Of a DNA stretch of 64,000 bases, positions 8,432 through 17,406 are shown in pieces (the first letter of the stretch is position 1; each line of letters begins with the position of its first letter). This DNA is from Bacteroidales bacterium (GTDB lineage Bacteria > Bacteroidota > Bacteroidia > Bacteroidales > Lentimicrobiaceae). The translations under genes and the position numbers were made by a program. The stretch lies in contig JAEUTG010000058.1 in the NCBI GenBank assembly GCA_016788045.1, positions 57,971 through 121,970 of the forward strand, in the 5' to 3' direction. Below the pieces are notes generated by a model that was not told where the DNA came from, did not search any database, and saw only the letters and a list, made by a program, of their open reading frames with translations.

Positions 8432-11354
8432 AAAGCAGACTCCCGAAGAAAACTTCCACCGGATGAAGGGCTTTCTGTCCCGTACCATCCATGATCTGAT
8501 GGCGGCAGCTGGTACCTGGAGCTGCAATGACCGCTTCACCAGCGGTCTTCCGCACTTCAGGAAACAGCACCAACTCACCCACTTTCATAGAAACCTCGTA
8601 ATGCTCAGCCTCGTAGCCAAACGAACCGGCCATGCCGCAACAACCCGATTTGATCTCATCTACTTTATAATTAACCGGTAAAGTGAGCATCTGTTTTGTA
8701 GAAGCCGTGGATGCAATGGATTTCTGGTGGCAATGACCATGCAGCCTTATGTTCAATGGCTTTTCGCAGAACTGTGCTGCGCGGATATGTCCAGCTGCCG
8801 CTTCGCGCATGATAAAGTCGTCGAACAACAGGCAGTTTTCAGCAAGTTTAACAGCTTCCTGTTTCATTTCTCCGCGCGTGAGGTCGATGTATTCATCCCT
8901 GAAGGATAAAATGGCAGAAGGTTCGATGCCGATCATGGGCGTTTCTTTGCTGATGACTGTTGAAAGGGCCCGGATATTCTTTTCGGCGATTGATCTGGCT
9001 TTCCTGATGAGGCCCTTGCTCAGGAAAGTGCGTCCGCTTTCGCTTATCGGTGCCAGTAATACCCTGTATCCCAGTTTGTTAAGCGCCTTGATAGCGCTAA
9101 TGCCAACCTCTACATCGTTGAAGTTGGTAAATTCATCAGCAAACAAATAAACGGTGCTTCCACTCCCGGGGTTGTTCAGGTTGCGTTTGTACCATGATTT
9201 CAGGGTTGTCCGGTGTAACCTCGGGATTGACCTCTTCTTTGCGAATCCGAGCACACCCTTAATAAGCCCTGAAGTAAGCGGGTTGCTGATAAAGAAGTTG
9301 TAGATGCCCGGAACCAGGCTCCCCAGCCTGTTGAAGGCTGTAATGTAGGCAATCATGCGGGTTCTCAGCGGAATACCGTTTGCATCGTAGTAATGCTGAA
9401 GGAACTCTGCCTTGTATTTGGCAATGTCAACATTCGAGGGACACTCTGATTTACAGCCCTTGCACGACAGACAGAGATCCATGATCTCGTAAATTTCCTT
9501 ATGGTCGAACGGGTTTGATTTTTCCGAACGGGTAAGCATTTCGCGCAGGATATTAGCCCTTGCCCGGGTCGTTGCTGTTTCGTCGCGTGTTGCCTGGTAG
9601 CTCGGACACATGGTGCCTGCGAAAATTTCTGACTTGCGGCAATCGCCCGACCCATTGCACTGTTCAGCAGCCCTCACAATCCCCAGGCTTTCCGAAAAAT
9701 CAAAAACCGTCTCTATTTCCCGTGTACGCTGTCCGGGTGAATACCGGAGGCTGGTATTCATGGACGGAGTATCGGTAATCTTCCCCGGATTGAAGATGCC
9801 CTCCGGATCCCAGGTCTTTTTGATCTCTTTAAGCAAGCTGTAGTTGTGATCGCCAAGCATCAGCGGGATAAACTCACCCCTTAGCCGGCCATCGCCATGC
9901 TCACCGCTGAGCGAGCCACGGTATTTCTTCACCAGTTTTGCTGTTTCAAGGGCAACGGTATGAAACAGTTCAACATCATGGGGATCTTTCAGGTCAAGCA
10001 CCGGCCTCAGGTGAAGTTCTCCGGTAGCAATGTGGGCATAGTAAACGCAACTGAGCCCGAGTGTATCAAGCATTGCCCTGAAATCGTTCATGTAATCCGG
10101 TAAAACAACCGGATTCACTGCAGTGTCTTCGATCACAGCAACCGGTTTCCTGTCGCCCGGTACATTCGACAGCAACCCGAGTCCTGCCTTTCTCAATGCC
10201 CACACTTTGCTGATGTCGGCACCATAGACTACCGGAAAATGATAGCCGAAACCCTCTTTTCGCATATCTGCCTCAAGCGCGGCTGCAAGTCTGTCGATCT
10301 CTTCCCTGGTTTCCATGGCAAGCTCAACCACCAGAATTGCCACAGGCTCTCCCTGGATGAAAAAACGGTTTTTGCGTTGCTCAATGTTGCCTTTTGTTCT
10401 TTCAAGTATATAATTGTCAATTAGTTCAACAGCCACCGGTTTGTGACGGAGGGCTATCAGGTTCCCCTTAAAGGCGTCCTCCAGCGAATTGCAATGGATG
10501 CAGATGAGCGCCTTCTCTTTGGGTGGGAGGGGGACGAGGTTCAGTTTAATTTCGGTACTGAAAGCCAAAGTCCCTTCTGATCCTGCCAGAAGATTGCAGA
10601 AATTGAATTCCTTTTTACCAGGGGTAAAGGGGGATGATTCAAGTAGCAGGTCGATGGCATAACCCGTGTTTCTCCGTTCAATTTCCTGATCGGGAAACTG
10701 CTCCCTGATTTCCTGTTGGTTAACAGGGTTGTCAAGTATTTTTTTAATGGTTTTGTAAAGTTCGCCCTCAAGGCCGGGCAGGTCGCATTTCTGGTTGAAT
10801 TCATCTTTGCTTAGAGGTCCGAAGGTCGCTTCAGAACCATCACTCAGCAATGCTTTTATTTCGAGGGTATGATCGCGTGTACTTCCATAGACCAGTGAAT
10901 GCGAACCGCACGAATTGTTCCCGACCATTCCACCAACCATGCACCGGTTTGAAGTTGAGGTTTCAGGGCCGAAGAACAATCCGTAAGGTTCAACCAGTTT
11001 GTTTAATTCATCCAGTACTACTCCCGGCTGAACCCTGACCCAGTGTTCTTCAACATTCAGTTCAAGCACACGTGTCATATACTTCGACACATCCACCACC
11101 AGCCCATGGCCAACCACCTGACCAGCCAGGGAGGTCCCAGCCGTACGCGGTATGAGTGGCAGCTTCATATTACGGGCAAAAGCAATCAAGGTCCGGAGGT
11201 CGTCTTCATCCTTCGGGCGGCAAACAGCAGCAGGCATTTCGCGGTAAGCTGATGCATCGGTTGCATAAAGAATCCGCATGCTGTCGCCGGTAAATAAGTC
11301 ACCTTTGAGCTGAGCACTCAGTTCATTCCATTTATTGACGGGAACTATTTTCAT
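8430..11354 (-). CDS. FAD-linked oxidase / Fe-S (GlcD-GlcF type) fusion protein
   Basis: A 974-aa fusion of two subunits usually encoded apart. Residues about 38-270 form a PCMH-type FAD-binding domain (PLIPRTAGTSLAGQVVGHG). Residues 270-530 are the FAD-oxidase C-terminal domain, with SGEHGDGRLRGEF near its end. From about 565 come Cys clusters for Fe-S binding (CNGSGDC, then CLSCKGCKSECP near 628). At the C-terminus are CCG-type motifs (HGHCHQKS near 870, GCCGMAGSFGYE near 903). The family oxidises D-2-hydroxy acids such as D-lactate or D-2-hydroxyglutarate and passes electrons to quinone or another membrane acceptor. Exact substrate cannot be told. A promoter with both -33 and -7 boxes lies about 70 bp upstream. 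Confidence 0.9.
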   Translation of the reverse strand: MKIVPVNKWNELSAQLKGDLFTGDSMRILYATDASAYREMPAAVCRPKDEDDLRTLIAFARNMKLPLIPRTAGTSLAGQVVGHGLVVDVSKYMTRVLELNVEEHWVRVQPGVVLDELNKLVEPYGLFFGPETSTSNRCMVGGMVGNNSCGSHSLVYGSTRDHTLEIKALLSDGSEATFGPLSKDEFNQKCDLPGLEGELYKTIKKILDNPVNQQEIREQFPDQEIERRNTGYAIDLLLESSPFTPGKKEFNFCNLLAGSEGTLAFSTEIKLNLVPLPPKEKALICIHCNSLEDAFKGNLIALRHKPVAVELIDNYILERTKGNIEQRKNRFFIQGEPVAILVVELAMETREEIDRLAAALEADMRKEGFGYHFPVVYGADISKVWALRKAGLGLLSNVPGDRKPVAVIEDTAVNPVVLPDYMNDFRAMLDTLGLSCVYYAHIATGELHLRPVLDLKDPHDVELFHTVALETAKLVKKYRGSLSGEHGDGRLRGEFIPLMLGDHNYSLLKEIKKTWDPEGIFNPGKITDTPSMNTSLRYSPGQRTREIETVFDFSESLGIVRAAEQCNGSGDCRKSEIFAGTMCPSYQATRDETATTRARANILREMLTRSEKSNPFDHKEIYEIMDLCLSCKGCKSECPSNVDIAKYKAEFLQHYYDANGIPLRTRMIAYITAFNRLGSLVPGIYNFFISNPLTSGLIKGVLGFAKKRSIPRLHRTTLKSWYKRNLNNPGSGSTVYLFADEFTNFNDVEVGISAIKALNKLGYRVLLAPISESGRTFLSKGLIRKARSIAEKNIRALSTVISKETPMIGIEPSAILSFRDEYIDLTRGEMKQEAVKLAENCLLFDDFIMREAAAGHIRAAQFCEKPLNIRLHGHCHQKSIASTASTKQMLTLPVNYKVDEIKSGCCGMAGSFGYEAEHYEVSMKVGELVLFPEVRKTAGEAVIAAPGTSCRHQIMDGTGQKALHPVEVFFGSLL

Positions 11355-11421
11355 AACATTTCTGATAAACGTCTGCTTGTTAAGACGACCGGAATTAACG
11401 GACTTCCATTGAATCTTTTTC

Positions 11422-11453
11422 CAAAAGTATAATTTTACAATAAGCCAGACAAA
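11422..11453 (-). promoter_or_regulatory. Bacteroidota-type promoter (TTTG-N20-TACTTTTG)
   Basis: On the minus strand TTTG (complement of 11450-11453) is followed after 20 nt by TACTTTTG (complement of 11422-11429). This closely fits the Bacteroidota -33/-7 consensus TTTG-N19-TAnnTTTG. It points at the FAD/Fe-S oxidoreductase gene starting at 11354. Confidence 0.7.
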
Positions 11454-11793
11454 GGAAAAGTGCGAAGAGTATGAACATGACCTGATAGCACTGGGAGTTC
11501 ACCAAAGGTAATCTCAGAATTTTTTTGTACAACCGTGATCTCAATGGAATGATTTTTCTCTAAAGTTCAGCCATGGCTTTCGCCCAATAGGGCTGCAGAT
11601 AAGAAGTGTTGCTGCTGAGTAGCAAAACTTCCCGGAAAAGCCTTTATGTGATGGCTATCCGGGGGCTTGCAGAATTTATATCTCAGGATATGTCCGGATA
11701 AAGGCAGTCTGGTATAAAAACTTTCAGCGGGCTTTTAAGGATAAAGCTCCGGGGAGCCAATCATCAGTTTTGCACCAATGAATTAGAATATGC
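11454..11793. other. Intergenic stretch with small hairpins
   Basis: No gene is seen. It holds GCCC-AATA-GGGC near 11583 and an imperfect stem GAAGTGTTGCT / AGCAAAACTTC at about 11603-11631. A second imperfect stem, CCGGA...AGCC / GGCT...TCCGG, follows at once. One of these may act as a terminator for the minus-strand lipoprotein gene's neighbours, but none has a clean T-tract. No conserved reading frame or recognisable pseudogene was found. Confidence 0.5.
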
Positions 11794-12492
11794 CTAATCC
11801 ATGACACATCTGACAGAGAATGCCCCGGTTTTGTAATAATTCCCTGAAGATACAAAGGCTTTGTCAAAAGACAGAACCCGGGCCATGGCTGAGATATCAT
11901 CCATAGAAGTGGAAGTCCAGTAAAAAGCATTGTATCCAAGGTTGTCGAATCCGTTAATGTAATGAATGCCGGCCGGCAACCCTGTGAATCCTGATGAATT
12001 GTCTGCTCCGGCATTGGGGGCTGTCCAATGTGCCTGGCCTGCTTCTTTCATTTTACCTCCCGCCACCTCATTTCCACCGAGGAACTCAACGGCAGCTTCC
12101 CATTCTTCATTCGTAGCTATGTGGCAACCAGCCGGAGCAAGACCACGGGGATCATTCAATGCATACCAGTCGTAAAGCCTGCCGTAAGTGCCTGCAATGG
12201 ATTCATTGTTGTTGTAATTGTAAAAATATCCTTCGGTATCCGTATTTCTTGTTGCTAATTTGGTTCCTGTATTGATAATATCTCCGTTCCGGTAGTGGGT
12301 TGTTTTCAGATTTTCCCGCACCCAGACACTATTTCCGATTTTTATGGTTTTGTAGGTGTTCCCGTCAACATCGGTTACAGTGATTTCCTGATCGGCCGGT
12401 GGATCCTCTTTATCCCTGCAGCCTGAAGTCAGTTGTGCCAGGCAACTGAGACAAAACAGTGCAGCAACCAGGCTCTTGTGTTTAGCTGTCAT
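11794..12492 (-). CDS. FISUMP-domain lipoprotein
   Basis: A 232-aa lipoprotein. The signal peptide ends in the lipobox LTSGC (Cys25), so the mature protein is lipid-anchored. The rest is one FISUMP domain (Fibrobacter succinogenes major paralogous domain). It shows GNSVWVRENLKTTHYRNGD, YGRLYDWYAL, the family signature PxGCHIATNEEWEAAVEFLGG, and the end FYWTSTS ... SVRCVMD. The family is abundant at the surface of fibre-degrading and gut Bacteroidota and Fibrobacteres; its biochemical role is not known. There is no T9SS domain, consistent with lipid anchoring instead. It appears to be a single-gene unit. Confidence 0.88.
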   Translation of the reverse strand: MTAKHKSLVAALFCLSCLAQLTSGCRDKEDPPADQEITVTDVDGNTYKTIKIGNSVWVRENLKTTHYRNGDIINTGTKLATRNTDTEGYFYNYNNNESIAGTYGRLYDWYALNDPRGLAPAGCHIATNEEWEAAVEFLGGNEVAGGKMKEAGQAHWTAPNAGADNSSGFTGLPAGIHYINGFDNLGYNAFYWTSTSMDDISAMARVLSFDKAFVSSGNYYKTGAFSVRCVMD

Positions 12493-12573
12493 AAATGCAT
12501 CTTTAAATTTGCTAAATAAAAATAAAGAATGTTGCCTCTTGAAAGCGATTCATGAGAAAACCGGGCGCAGCCT

Positions 12574-12978
12574 TCAATATCGGGGTTCAGCTCCCCAGAA
12601 ATTGGCAAATTCCCCGGCGTCTTCTCCATAGGACTCTACAATGGTATCCTCTTTCATTTTCAGGGTGCACTGTTTGCCGGCAATCTCTGAGAAGACAATG
12701 GAGTATTCTGTCTGTTTTGAGTCGATCATCAGAACACGCGCAAGGTCTTTGCCTTTTTCGGGCAACCCGAGGTTAGCGTGACAAACCGGGCAGAAGAAAT
12801 CGATGTGCTCGCCTTCGGTATAAGAGAAACCGGGAACATGAACAATTGAATAATTGCCCAGTTCAGGACTGAAAAGAACAAGGCCTTTGTTCCCTCCGGT
12901 TGTGTGAGCTGAGAAAATTACTGAGTTTTTGATTTTCAGATCGGCCCTGCAGGATGGACACAAAAAACGATTTTTCAT
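12574..12978 (-). CDS. Small zinc-ribbon protein, function unknown
   Basis: A 134-aa soluble protein with two CxxC knuckles, CPSC at residues 7-10 and CPVC near residue 63, each followed by an Asn-Leu or Asp-Leu (CRADL, CHANL). This looks like a duplicated or split zinc ribbon. The middle (NYSIVHVPGFSYTEGEHIDF) and C-terminal part (QTEYSIVFSEIAGKQCTLKM) are beta-rich. No signal peptide or membrane segment. I do not recognise a named family. It stands alone, 82 bp from the FISUMP gene and 189 bp from the next gene upstream, so an operon is uncertain. Confidence 0.75.
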   Translation of the reverse strand: MKNRFLCPSCRADLKIKNSVIFSAHTTGGNKGLVLFSPELGNYSIVHVPGFSYTEGEHIDFFCPVCHANLGLPEKGKDLARVLMIDSKQTEYSIVFSEIAGKQCTLKMKEDTIVESYGEDAGEFANFWGAEPRY

Positions 12979-13167
12979 ATCAGGTTTTGGTTTTGGATTG
13001 ATTGACTTCCCGGTAGCGGGTAAACATCTACTGAAAGTGGTTGATGTCTTTTTCGTTCATCCAGACAAATATACGCATGCTTAGGGTCAGAATGTGCTAT
13101 CCGGGATTTTTTTTATGCGTTATTGCCTGATTTGCTGTGAACAGTAAATGGTTTCAGATATGATGTT

Positions 13168-13788
13168 CTATTCAACCAGCGTGGTACTTTTTAAAGTTGA
13201 AAAATCAAAGCCAGCGATCTTCTGAAGCATATTTTTCAGAATCTCCTTCGTCCTGGATAGCGAATTGTATCCGTAGATATCAATTTCAACAAAAGTATTA
13301 CCGGTAAATCTGAAATAACGGGCATGGGTGCTGATTTCGGTTTTCCCTGTCGGGCCGGATATTTCATTCATGCAGGGTTTCTTTACTTCAGTGAACCAGA
13401 GGCTCCCGCTTTCCCATTCTTCGAGCCGTGCTTCGTCGGCATTAAAACCACTCTGACCCAGAAATGACTGCTTTTCCTGTTCTATTCCATTGTAATCCGT
13501 GATCATACTCAGCATAAACTGCCCGGTTTCATCGGCTTTGTTATACCATTTTATCATTGCATCAAGCCTGCCGTCGCCTGATTTGCTGCTGCAGGCATTC
13601 ACTTCAGTTAAAGGAGCAATGATAACCACATTTACATTGGATTCGAGGCCCATCACCTGCTTCGAAACACTGCCCATTGATTTGTTAACGAACTCAGCCG
13701 GAATCAACGCATCAATGCCTGCTGCCGGCTGGGCTGAAAGCATGGTAGCGCTGGTGATGATCAGCAATATAAGAATGGACCTTTTCAT
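13168..13788 (-). CDS. Secreted protein of unknown function
   Basis: A 206-aa protein with a clear signal peptide (MKRSILILLIITSATMLSAQ, cleavage before PAAG). The mature part contains two Cys (VNACSSKSGDG and KKPCMNEISG), and ends in an amphipathic helix (KEILKNMLQKIAGFDF). No T9SS sorting domain or lipobox is present, so a periplasmic location is likely. I do not recognise the family. No partner is obvious; the neighbouring DUF1338 gene is separated by a terminator. Confidence 0.7.
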   Translation of the reverse strand: MKRSILILLIITSATMLSAQPAAGIDALIPAEFVNKSMGSVSKQVMGLESNVNVVIIAPLTEVNACSSKSGDGRLDAMIKWYNKADETGQFMLSMITDYNGIEQEKQSFLGQSGFNADEARLEEWESGSLWFTEVKKPCMNEISGPTGKTEISTHARYFRFTGNTFVEIDIYGYNSLSRTKEILKNMLQKIAGFDFSTLKSTTLVE

Positions 13789-13880
13789 TTTGTTTTTTCT
13801 TAAGGTTTCGGTGGAATAAAGGCAGCATATCAGTCAAAGGATAGTTGATATCAATTGGCCGGTAAAATGATCAAAGATAA

Positions 13881-13908
13881 AAAAATCCCGCCTGAAACAG
13901 ACGGGATT
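13881..13908 (-). terminator. Rho-independent terminator
   Basis: Read on the minus strand: AATCCCG, an 11-nt middle part, CGGGATT, then a run of T (complement of the A-run starting at 13879). It sits about 20 bp after the DUF1338 stop. Confidence 0.8.
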
Positions 13909-13929
13909 GCCAATAGAATGTCCGATTGT

Positions 13930-14736
13930 TTATTTGGTGTAAAAATCAGTACTCTCGAAAATTTTATCTGCTGATTTGGCAATGAAACCAGAATACAGCT
14001 TACCATCGTGATCGGGATAGCGCATGGCAAATTCATAATAACATGATGGGATTTCAAATGTGCCTTCTTTAAATTTTACCGGAAGTATTCCAGCCATGAT
14101 ACTCGATTGTTCGAGCAGTTCTTCGGGTGTGCCTTTAACCTCACCGCCGGAAGCGTTGATGATAAAGCCGTTGTCTTTCAGAAACTGATTGACTTTGCGG
14201 ATGGTGTCATATTTCTTCAGGCCGTTGATGCTTACGGTAAAATGGTTGGCCCTGAAACCGTATACATAAACCCAGGCAGCATATTCCGATTCTTTGCGGA
14301 GGGTTTCATACACTTCATAGGAAGGTGTGCCCCAGAGGTTGCCTGCATAGATGAGGTCGCTTTTGCCGGTCATGCCCGATGGAATGGCATCGATGATGCC
14401 TTTGATGGTTTCCTGAAGGAAGGGAGAAAACTCCTCAACCAGCAATTCACTGATGAATACACGGGGAGCATCCTTAAAGGTCTTGTGCTCAAAGTGCTTG
14501 GCATTCAGTTTTTTCTGTTCAAAATGGTATGAGCCTTTGTATTCATAGCCAACCTTCAGAAACTCCTGTGAAAGCACCTCTACATTCAGGCGGGGGTCAT
14601 TGAAGGTACGGAAGGCAATGTGATCGTTGTAAACCGTTTCACCTTCGGCGATAAAGAGATCATAAACCCTTTTGGCAGCAGGGTTCTGTGAAATGTAATC
14701 GGCCCAGAGCCTGTCAAATACCTGTTGTGCTTCCAT
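13930..14736 (-). CDS. DUF1338 / HglS-like non-heme Fe(II) dioxygenase
   Basis: A 268-aa cytosolic protein of the DUF1338 family. Its studied members (HglS and plant relatives) convert 2-oxoadipate to 2-hydroxyglutarate with O2 in lysine breakdown, using Fe(II). Visible family marks are NDHIAFRTFNDPRLN (His ligand near residue 39), FRANHFTVSINGL (second His) and the C-terminal SCYYEFAMRYP (Glu ligand). The length is short compared with HglS itself but typical of the Bacteroidota branch. It lies 52 bp from the lplA stop on the same strand and may be cotranscribed with it, with a terminator after DUF1338. Lysine-catabolic genes are not in view, so the substrate here is open. Confidence 0.85.
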   Translation of the reverse strand: MEAQQVFDRLWADYISQNPAAKRVYDLFIAEGETVYNDHIAFRTFNDPRLNVEVLSQEFLKVGYEYKGSYHFEQKKLNAKHFEHKTFKDAPRVFISELLVEEFSPFLQETIKGIIDAIPSGMTGKSDLIYAGNLWGTPSYEVYETLRKESEYAAWVYVYGFRANHFTVSINGLKKYDTIRKVNQFLKDNGFIINASGGEVKGTPEELLEQSSIMAGILPVKFKEGTFEIPSCYYEFAMRYPDHDGKLYSGFIAKSADKIFESTDFYTK

Positions 14737-14808
14737 AATTCAGATTTTATTGTTAAGGATTTGTAAACAAAGCAATGCGGTGAATGTTCAATGAAATAGG
14801 CAAAAGGT

Positions 14809-15789
14809 CTAGAACAATGCTGCAATGAACTCTTCACGGGTGACTTTCAGAAAGTACTCTTCAATGTTGAAGATGGCTAGTGCTTCGGTCAGCGGTCTTT
14901 CTGAATGAACGACTCCTGAAAGGGCCTCTTCAATTTCTGCAGGATCGAGTTTGTTGAAAAAATCACCGAAGAACCGGGCCTTCCTGATTACCCCATTTTC
15001 TACTTCGAGGTTAATTTCCAGCTTTCCGCCATTGGTTTTGATTTGTTTCCGGAAATTGTATTTCGGAGAATAGCCGAAGTTCCATTCCCAGGTTTTGTAT
15101 TTTTCGTCGGCCAGCCGGCTTATGGCAGTTTTATCCGATTCACTGAAACTATACAGTTCCGCTCCGGTGTTGCTATCCATCACATGTTTCAGTATGAGGT
15201 CCCTGAACTCAATCACGGTCAGGGGGGATTTCAGGTGTTCGCTGATGTTGGTTACCCTGCTGCGGACCGATTTTACCGCCTTGTCTTCAAACTTTGCCGG
15301 ATCAACCTGTAAAGCACTTGACAGATCGTTCATCATGGCTGAAAAAAGCAGGGTGCCATGGTGAAGAACCCGGTTTTTGTAGACATGCTCAGCGTTTCCT
15401 GAGAACTTACGGCCATCAATGGTCAGGTCGTTGCGCCCTTCAAATTTCGCCTCTATTCCCAGCGATTTCAACACTTCAAGCACCGGTAGCGTAAATTTTC
15501 TGAAATCGACGAGCTGATGATGCTCACCCGAGGCTGTAAAGGTGAAATTCAGATTTCCCAGGTCGTGAAAGACCGCCCCGCCACCCGAAAGCCTCCTCAC
15601 CACACGGATGTTGTTCTGTTTTACATATTCAGTATTGATTTCAGCAAGGGTGTTCTGGTGCTTTCCCACAATGATGGAAGGCTCATTGCGCCAAAGCATG
15701 AAACAGTCGCGGTTGAAGTTTTTCAGAACATATTCTTCTGCAGCAAGATTGAAATAGGGGTCGGTTTCTTCACGGATGATACAAAGCAT
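14809..15789 (-). CDS. lplA: Lipoate-protein ligase A
   Basis: 326 aa from the ATG at 15789; the frame extends to a TTG at 15807, but that overlaps a likely -7 box, so 15789 is preferred. It activates lipoate with ATP and attaches it to lysines of the lipoyl domains of 2-oxoacid dehydrogenases or GcvH. The motif RRLSGGGAVFHDLGNLNFTF (about residues 71-90) and KFSGNAEHVYKNRVLHHGTL are diagnostic of the LplA/LipB fold, including the catalytic lysine. The C-terminal about 90 residues (YSPKYNFRK ... GKLEINLEVENG) form the accessory domain found in full-length ligases. This permits salvage of external lipoate. Confidence 0.92.
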   Translation of the reverse strand: MLCIIREETDPYFNLAAEEYVLKNFNRDCFMLWRNEPSIIVGKHQNTLAEINTEYVKQNNIRVVRRLSGGGAVFHDLGNLNFTFTASGEHHQLVDFRKFTLPVLEVLKSLGIEAKFEGRNDLTIDGRKFSGNAEHVYKNRVLHHGTLLFSAMMNDLSSALQVDPAKFEDKAVKSVRSRVTNISEHLKSPLTVIEFRDLILKHVMDSNTGAELYSFSESDKTAISRLADEKYKTWEWNFGYSPKYNFRKQIKTNGGKLEINLEVENGVIRKARFFGDFFNKLDPAEIEEALSGVVHSERPLTEALAIFNIEEYFLKVTREEFIAALF

Positions 15790-15804
15790 GATAATTTTTT
15801 TCAG

Positions 15805-15812
15805 CAAAATTA
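15805..15812 (-). promoter_or_regulatory. -7 box of lplA (TAATTTTG)
   Basis: The complement of CAAAATTA gives TAATTTTG, a match to TAnnTTTG, 16 bp upstream of the lplA ATG. No convincing -33 box at the right spacing. Confidence 0.45.
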
Positions 15813-15861
15813 TAACACAACCGCTCTAAACAGTCGGGCTTCAAAAAGGTTTGTCAGCCAA

Positions 15862-15896
15862 ATGCAAAAGGCGCCTGATCAGGACGCCCTTTGCAT
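15862..15896 (-). terminator. Hairpin terminator after nrfHA
   Basis: ATGCAAAAGGCG pairs with CGCCCTTTGCAT (11 of 12), with an inner palindrome CCTGATCAGG. It lies 23 bp beyond the nrfA stop, between nrfA and the lplA promoter. The T-tract on the minus strand is short, so efficiency is uncertain. Confidence 0.6.
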
Positions 15897-15918
15897 GATT
15901 GTGCAGATGATATGCAGA

Positions 15919-17391
15919 TCAGTTGTTAAGTTTTGATTCTCTCACTGCGGCTTTTTTGGTCCATTCAGGAACCACAGTGGTCAGAAATTCTGATTTTTTC
16001 CTCAGCAGTTCGGGCATCTCAAGGCCGATGTATTCCTGAGCTTTCGCTTTGGTTGAAATATCGGGGAGCTCTATGGGGGTTTTGACCCCTTTCCTGACGA
16101 AAATTTCAGTCAGCAGAATTCTTGCCTCCTGGACTTTCTGAATTGAAGTGCCCAGTACGCGAAGGGCTTCTACCGGAGCATGAAATCCGAGTCCATTGGC
16201 TGCTGCCACCCAATCCCAGCGCCATTGGGCGTGACGGATAAGCTGCAACACCGGTTTCATTTCTTCCTCGGTAGCCCCGTTATCCCAGGCAGTTTTTGCC
16301 TCGATGTGAACCCTTGCCAGGTTCTTTTCAGCAATTCGTCTTAATTCTTCAACCTTACCCTGCCTTTCGTAAACATTGGCCATCAGTTTGGCTTCGCTTT
16401 CACGGTGGCAAACCTGACATGATTCTGAAATGTTGGCCAGTGGACTCTGAATCTTATGGTTGGTAAATTTCATCCCTCCTTCGCGCTTATAAGGCATGTG
16501 ACAATCGGCGCAGGCTACCCCACGGTCGGCATGAACACCTGTCATATACAATTCAAAATCCGGATGCTGGGCTTTCAGAATTGGTGTTTTACTCAGCTTA
16601 TGAATGAAATCAACATGTTCAACCTCATCGTAATAAGCCTCCATGCTGTCGGCACTGAACCCTTTGTCCCAGGGGAACGTCAGGTATTTGCCATCGCCCT
16701 TGAAATAATACTCTACGTGACATTGAGCGCAGACCAGCGAACGCATTTCCTGATGGGTGGCTTTGGTAATATCTTTGCCCATGCGCTGATAGGCTTCTGC
16801 AAGTGCCGGCCGCGTAATCCTGAGGTTCATGGTTTTGGGGTCATGGCAATCCTGACAACCGATGTTGTTAACAACCTCATGACCCATATCGCTCCACTTT
16901 CCCTTGTAAAATTCTTCAATTCCCATCTGTTCCATCAGCCGGGGTACATCCGGACTCTTGCAGGTCCAGCAGGTGGCTGGTTGCGGAACATCGGTGCGCA
17001 GGCTTTCTCTAACATCTTTCACCGCGTAATAGTGACCGCGGCCCTGATTGTATTCGCGTGAAAAAGCATAACCAGCCCAGAGAACGACAAGTTCAGGATA
17101 CTTTTCAAGATAGTCAATCATGGCAGAACCGCCATGACCACTCTGAAAACCGGTATCCAGGGTGCTGAGATAGGTTTCATATTCACGGGGAAAGTTCTCA
17201 CCCCACACTTCGTTTCTCGGTTCCCATGCGGCGATTTCCTTCACAGTCTGAAAATAGAGCTTCGATTCTGTGCGGCGTTCAAGTATGGATGCAGCAAAAA
17301 TGCCGAGTACAAAGACTACGGATACTGTAACCAGAAAGATCAGCCAGTTCACCCAGGGTTTGCGTTTTGTTACCTGATCATTGTTTTCCAT
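15919..17391 (-). CDS. nrfA: Cytochrome c nitrite reductase, catalytic subunit
   Basis: A 490-aa pentaheme cytochrome that reduces nitrite to ammonium with six electrons in the periplasm. An N-terminal hydrophobic helix (residues about 13-35) acts as signal or anchor. The active-site heme motif is the lysine-ligated CWTCK at 141-145. Four standard CxxCH sites follow: CQDCH (179), CAQCH (221), CADCH (294) and CQVCH (325). HVEYYF after the third heme and HxxHP-type residues (KAQHPDFELYMTGVH) match catalytic and calcium-site regions of NrfA. The gene follows nrfH after 15 bp. It also detoxifies NO and hydroxylamine in known systems, which fits the hcp cluster further along the same strand. Confidence 0.97.
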   Translation of the reverse strand: MENNDQVTKRKPWVNWLIFLVTVSVVFVLGIFAASILERRTESKLYFQTVKEIAAWEPRNEVWGENFPREYETYLSTLDTGFQSGHGGSAMIDYLEKYPELVVLWAGYAFSREYNQGRGHYYAVKDVRESLRTDVPQPATCWTCKSPDVPRLMEQMGIEEFYKGKWSDMGHEVVNNIGCQDCHDPKTMNLRITRPALAEAYQRMGKDITKATHQEMRSLVCAQCHVEYYFKGDGKYLTFPWDKGFSADSMEAYYDEVEHVDFIHKLSKTPILKAQHPDFELYMTGVHADRGVACADCHMPYKREGGMKFTNHKIQSPLANISESCQVCHRESEAKLMANVYERQGKVEELRRIAEKNLARVHIEAKTAWDNGATEEEMKPVLQLIRHAQWRWDWVAAANGLGFHAPVEALRVLGTSIQKVQEARILLTEIFVRKGVKTPIELPDISTKAKAQEYIGLEMPELLRKKSEFLTTVVPEWTKKAAVRESKLNN

Positions 17392-17406
17392 AACGTATGA
17401 TTTTTG

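Noticed and set aside
16456..17061. 201-codon plus-strand frame opposite nrfA
   Set aside because: Lies wholly antisense to heme-binding nrfA and shows no protein-like pattern.
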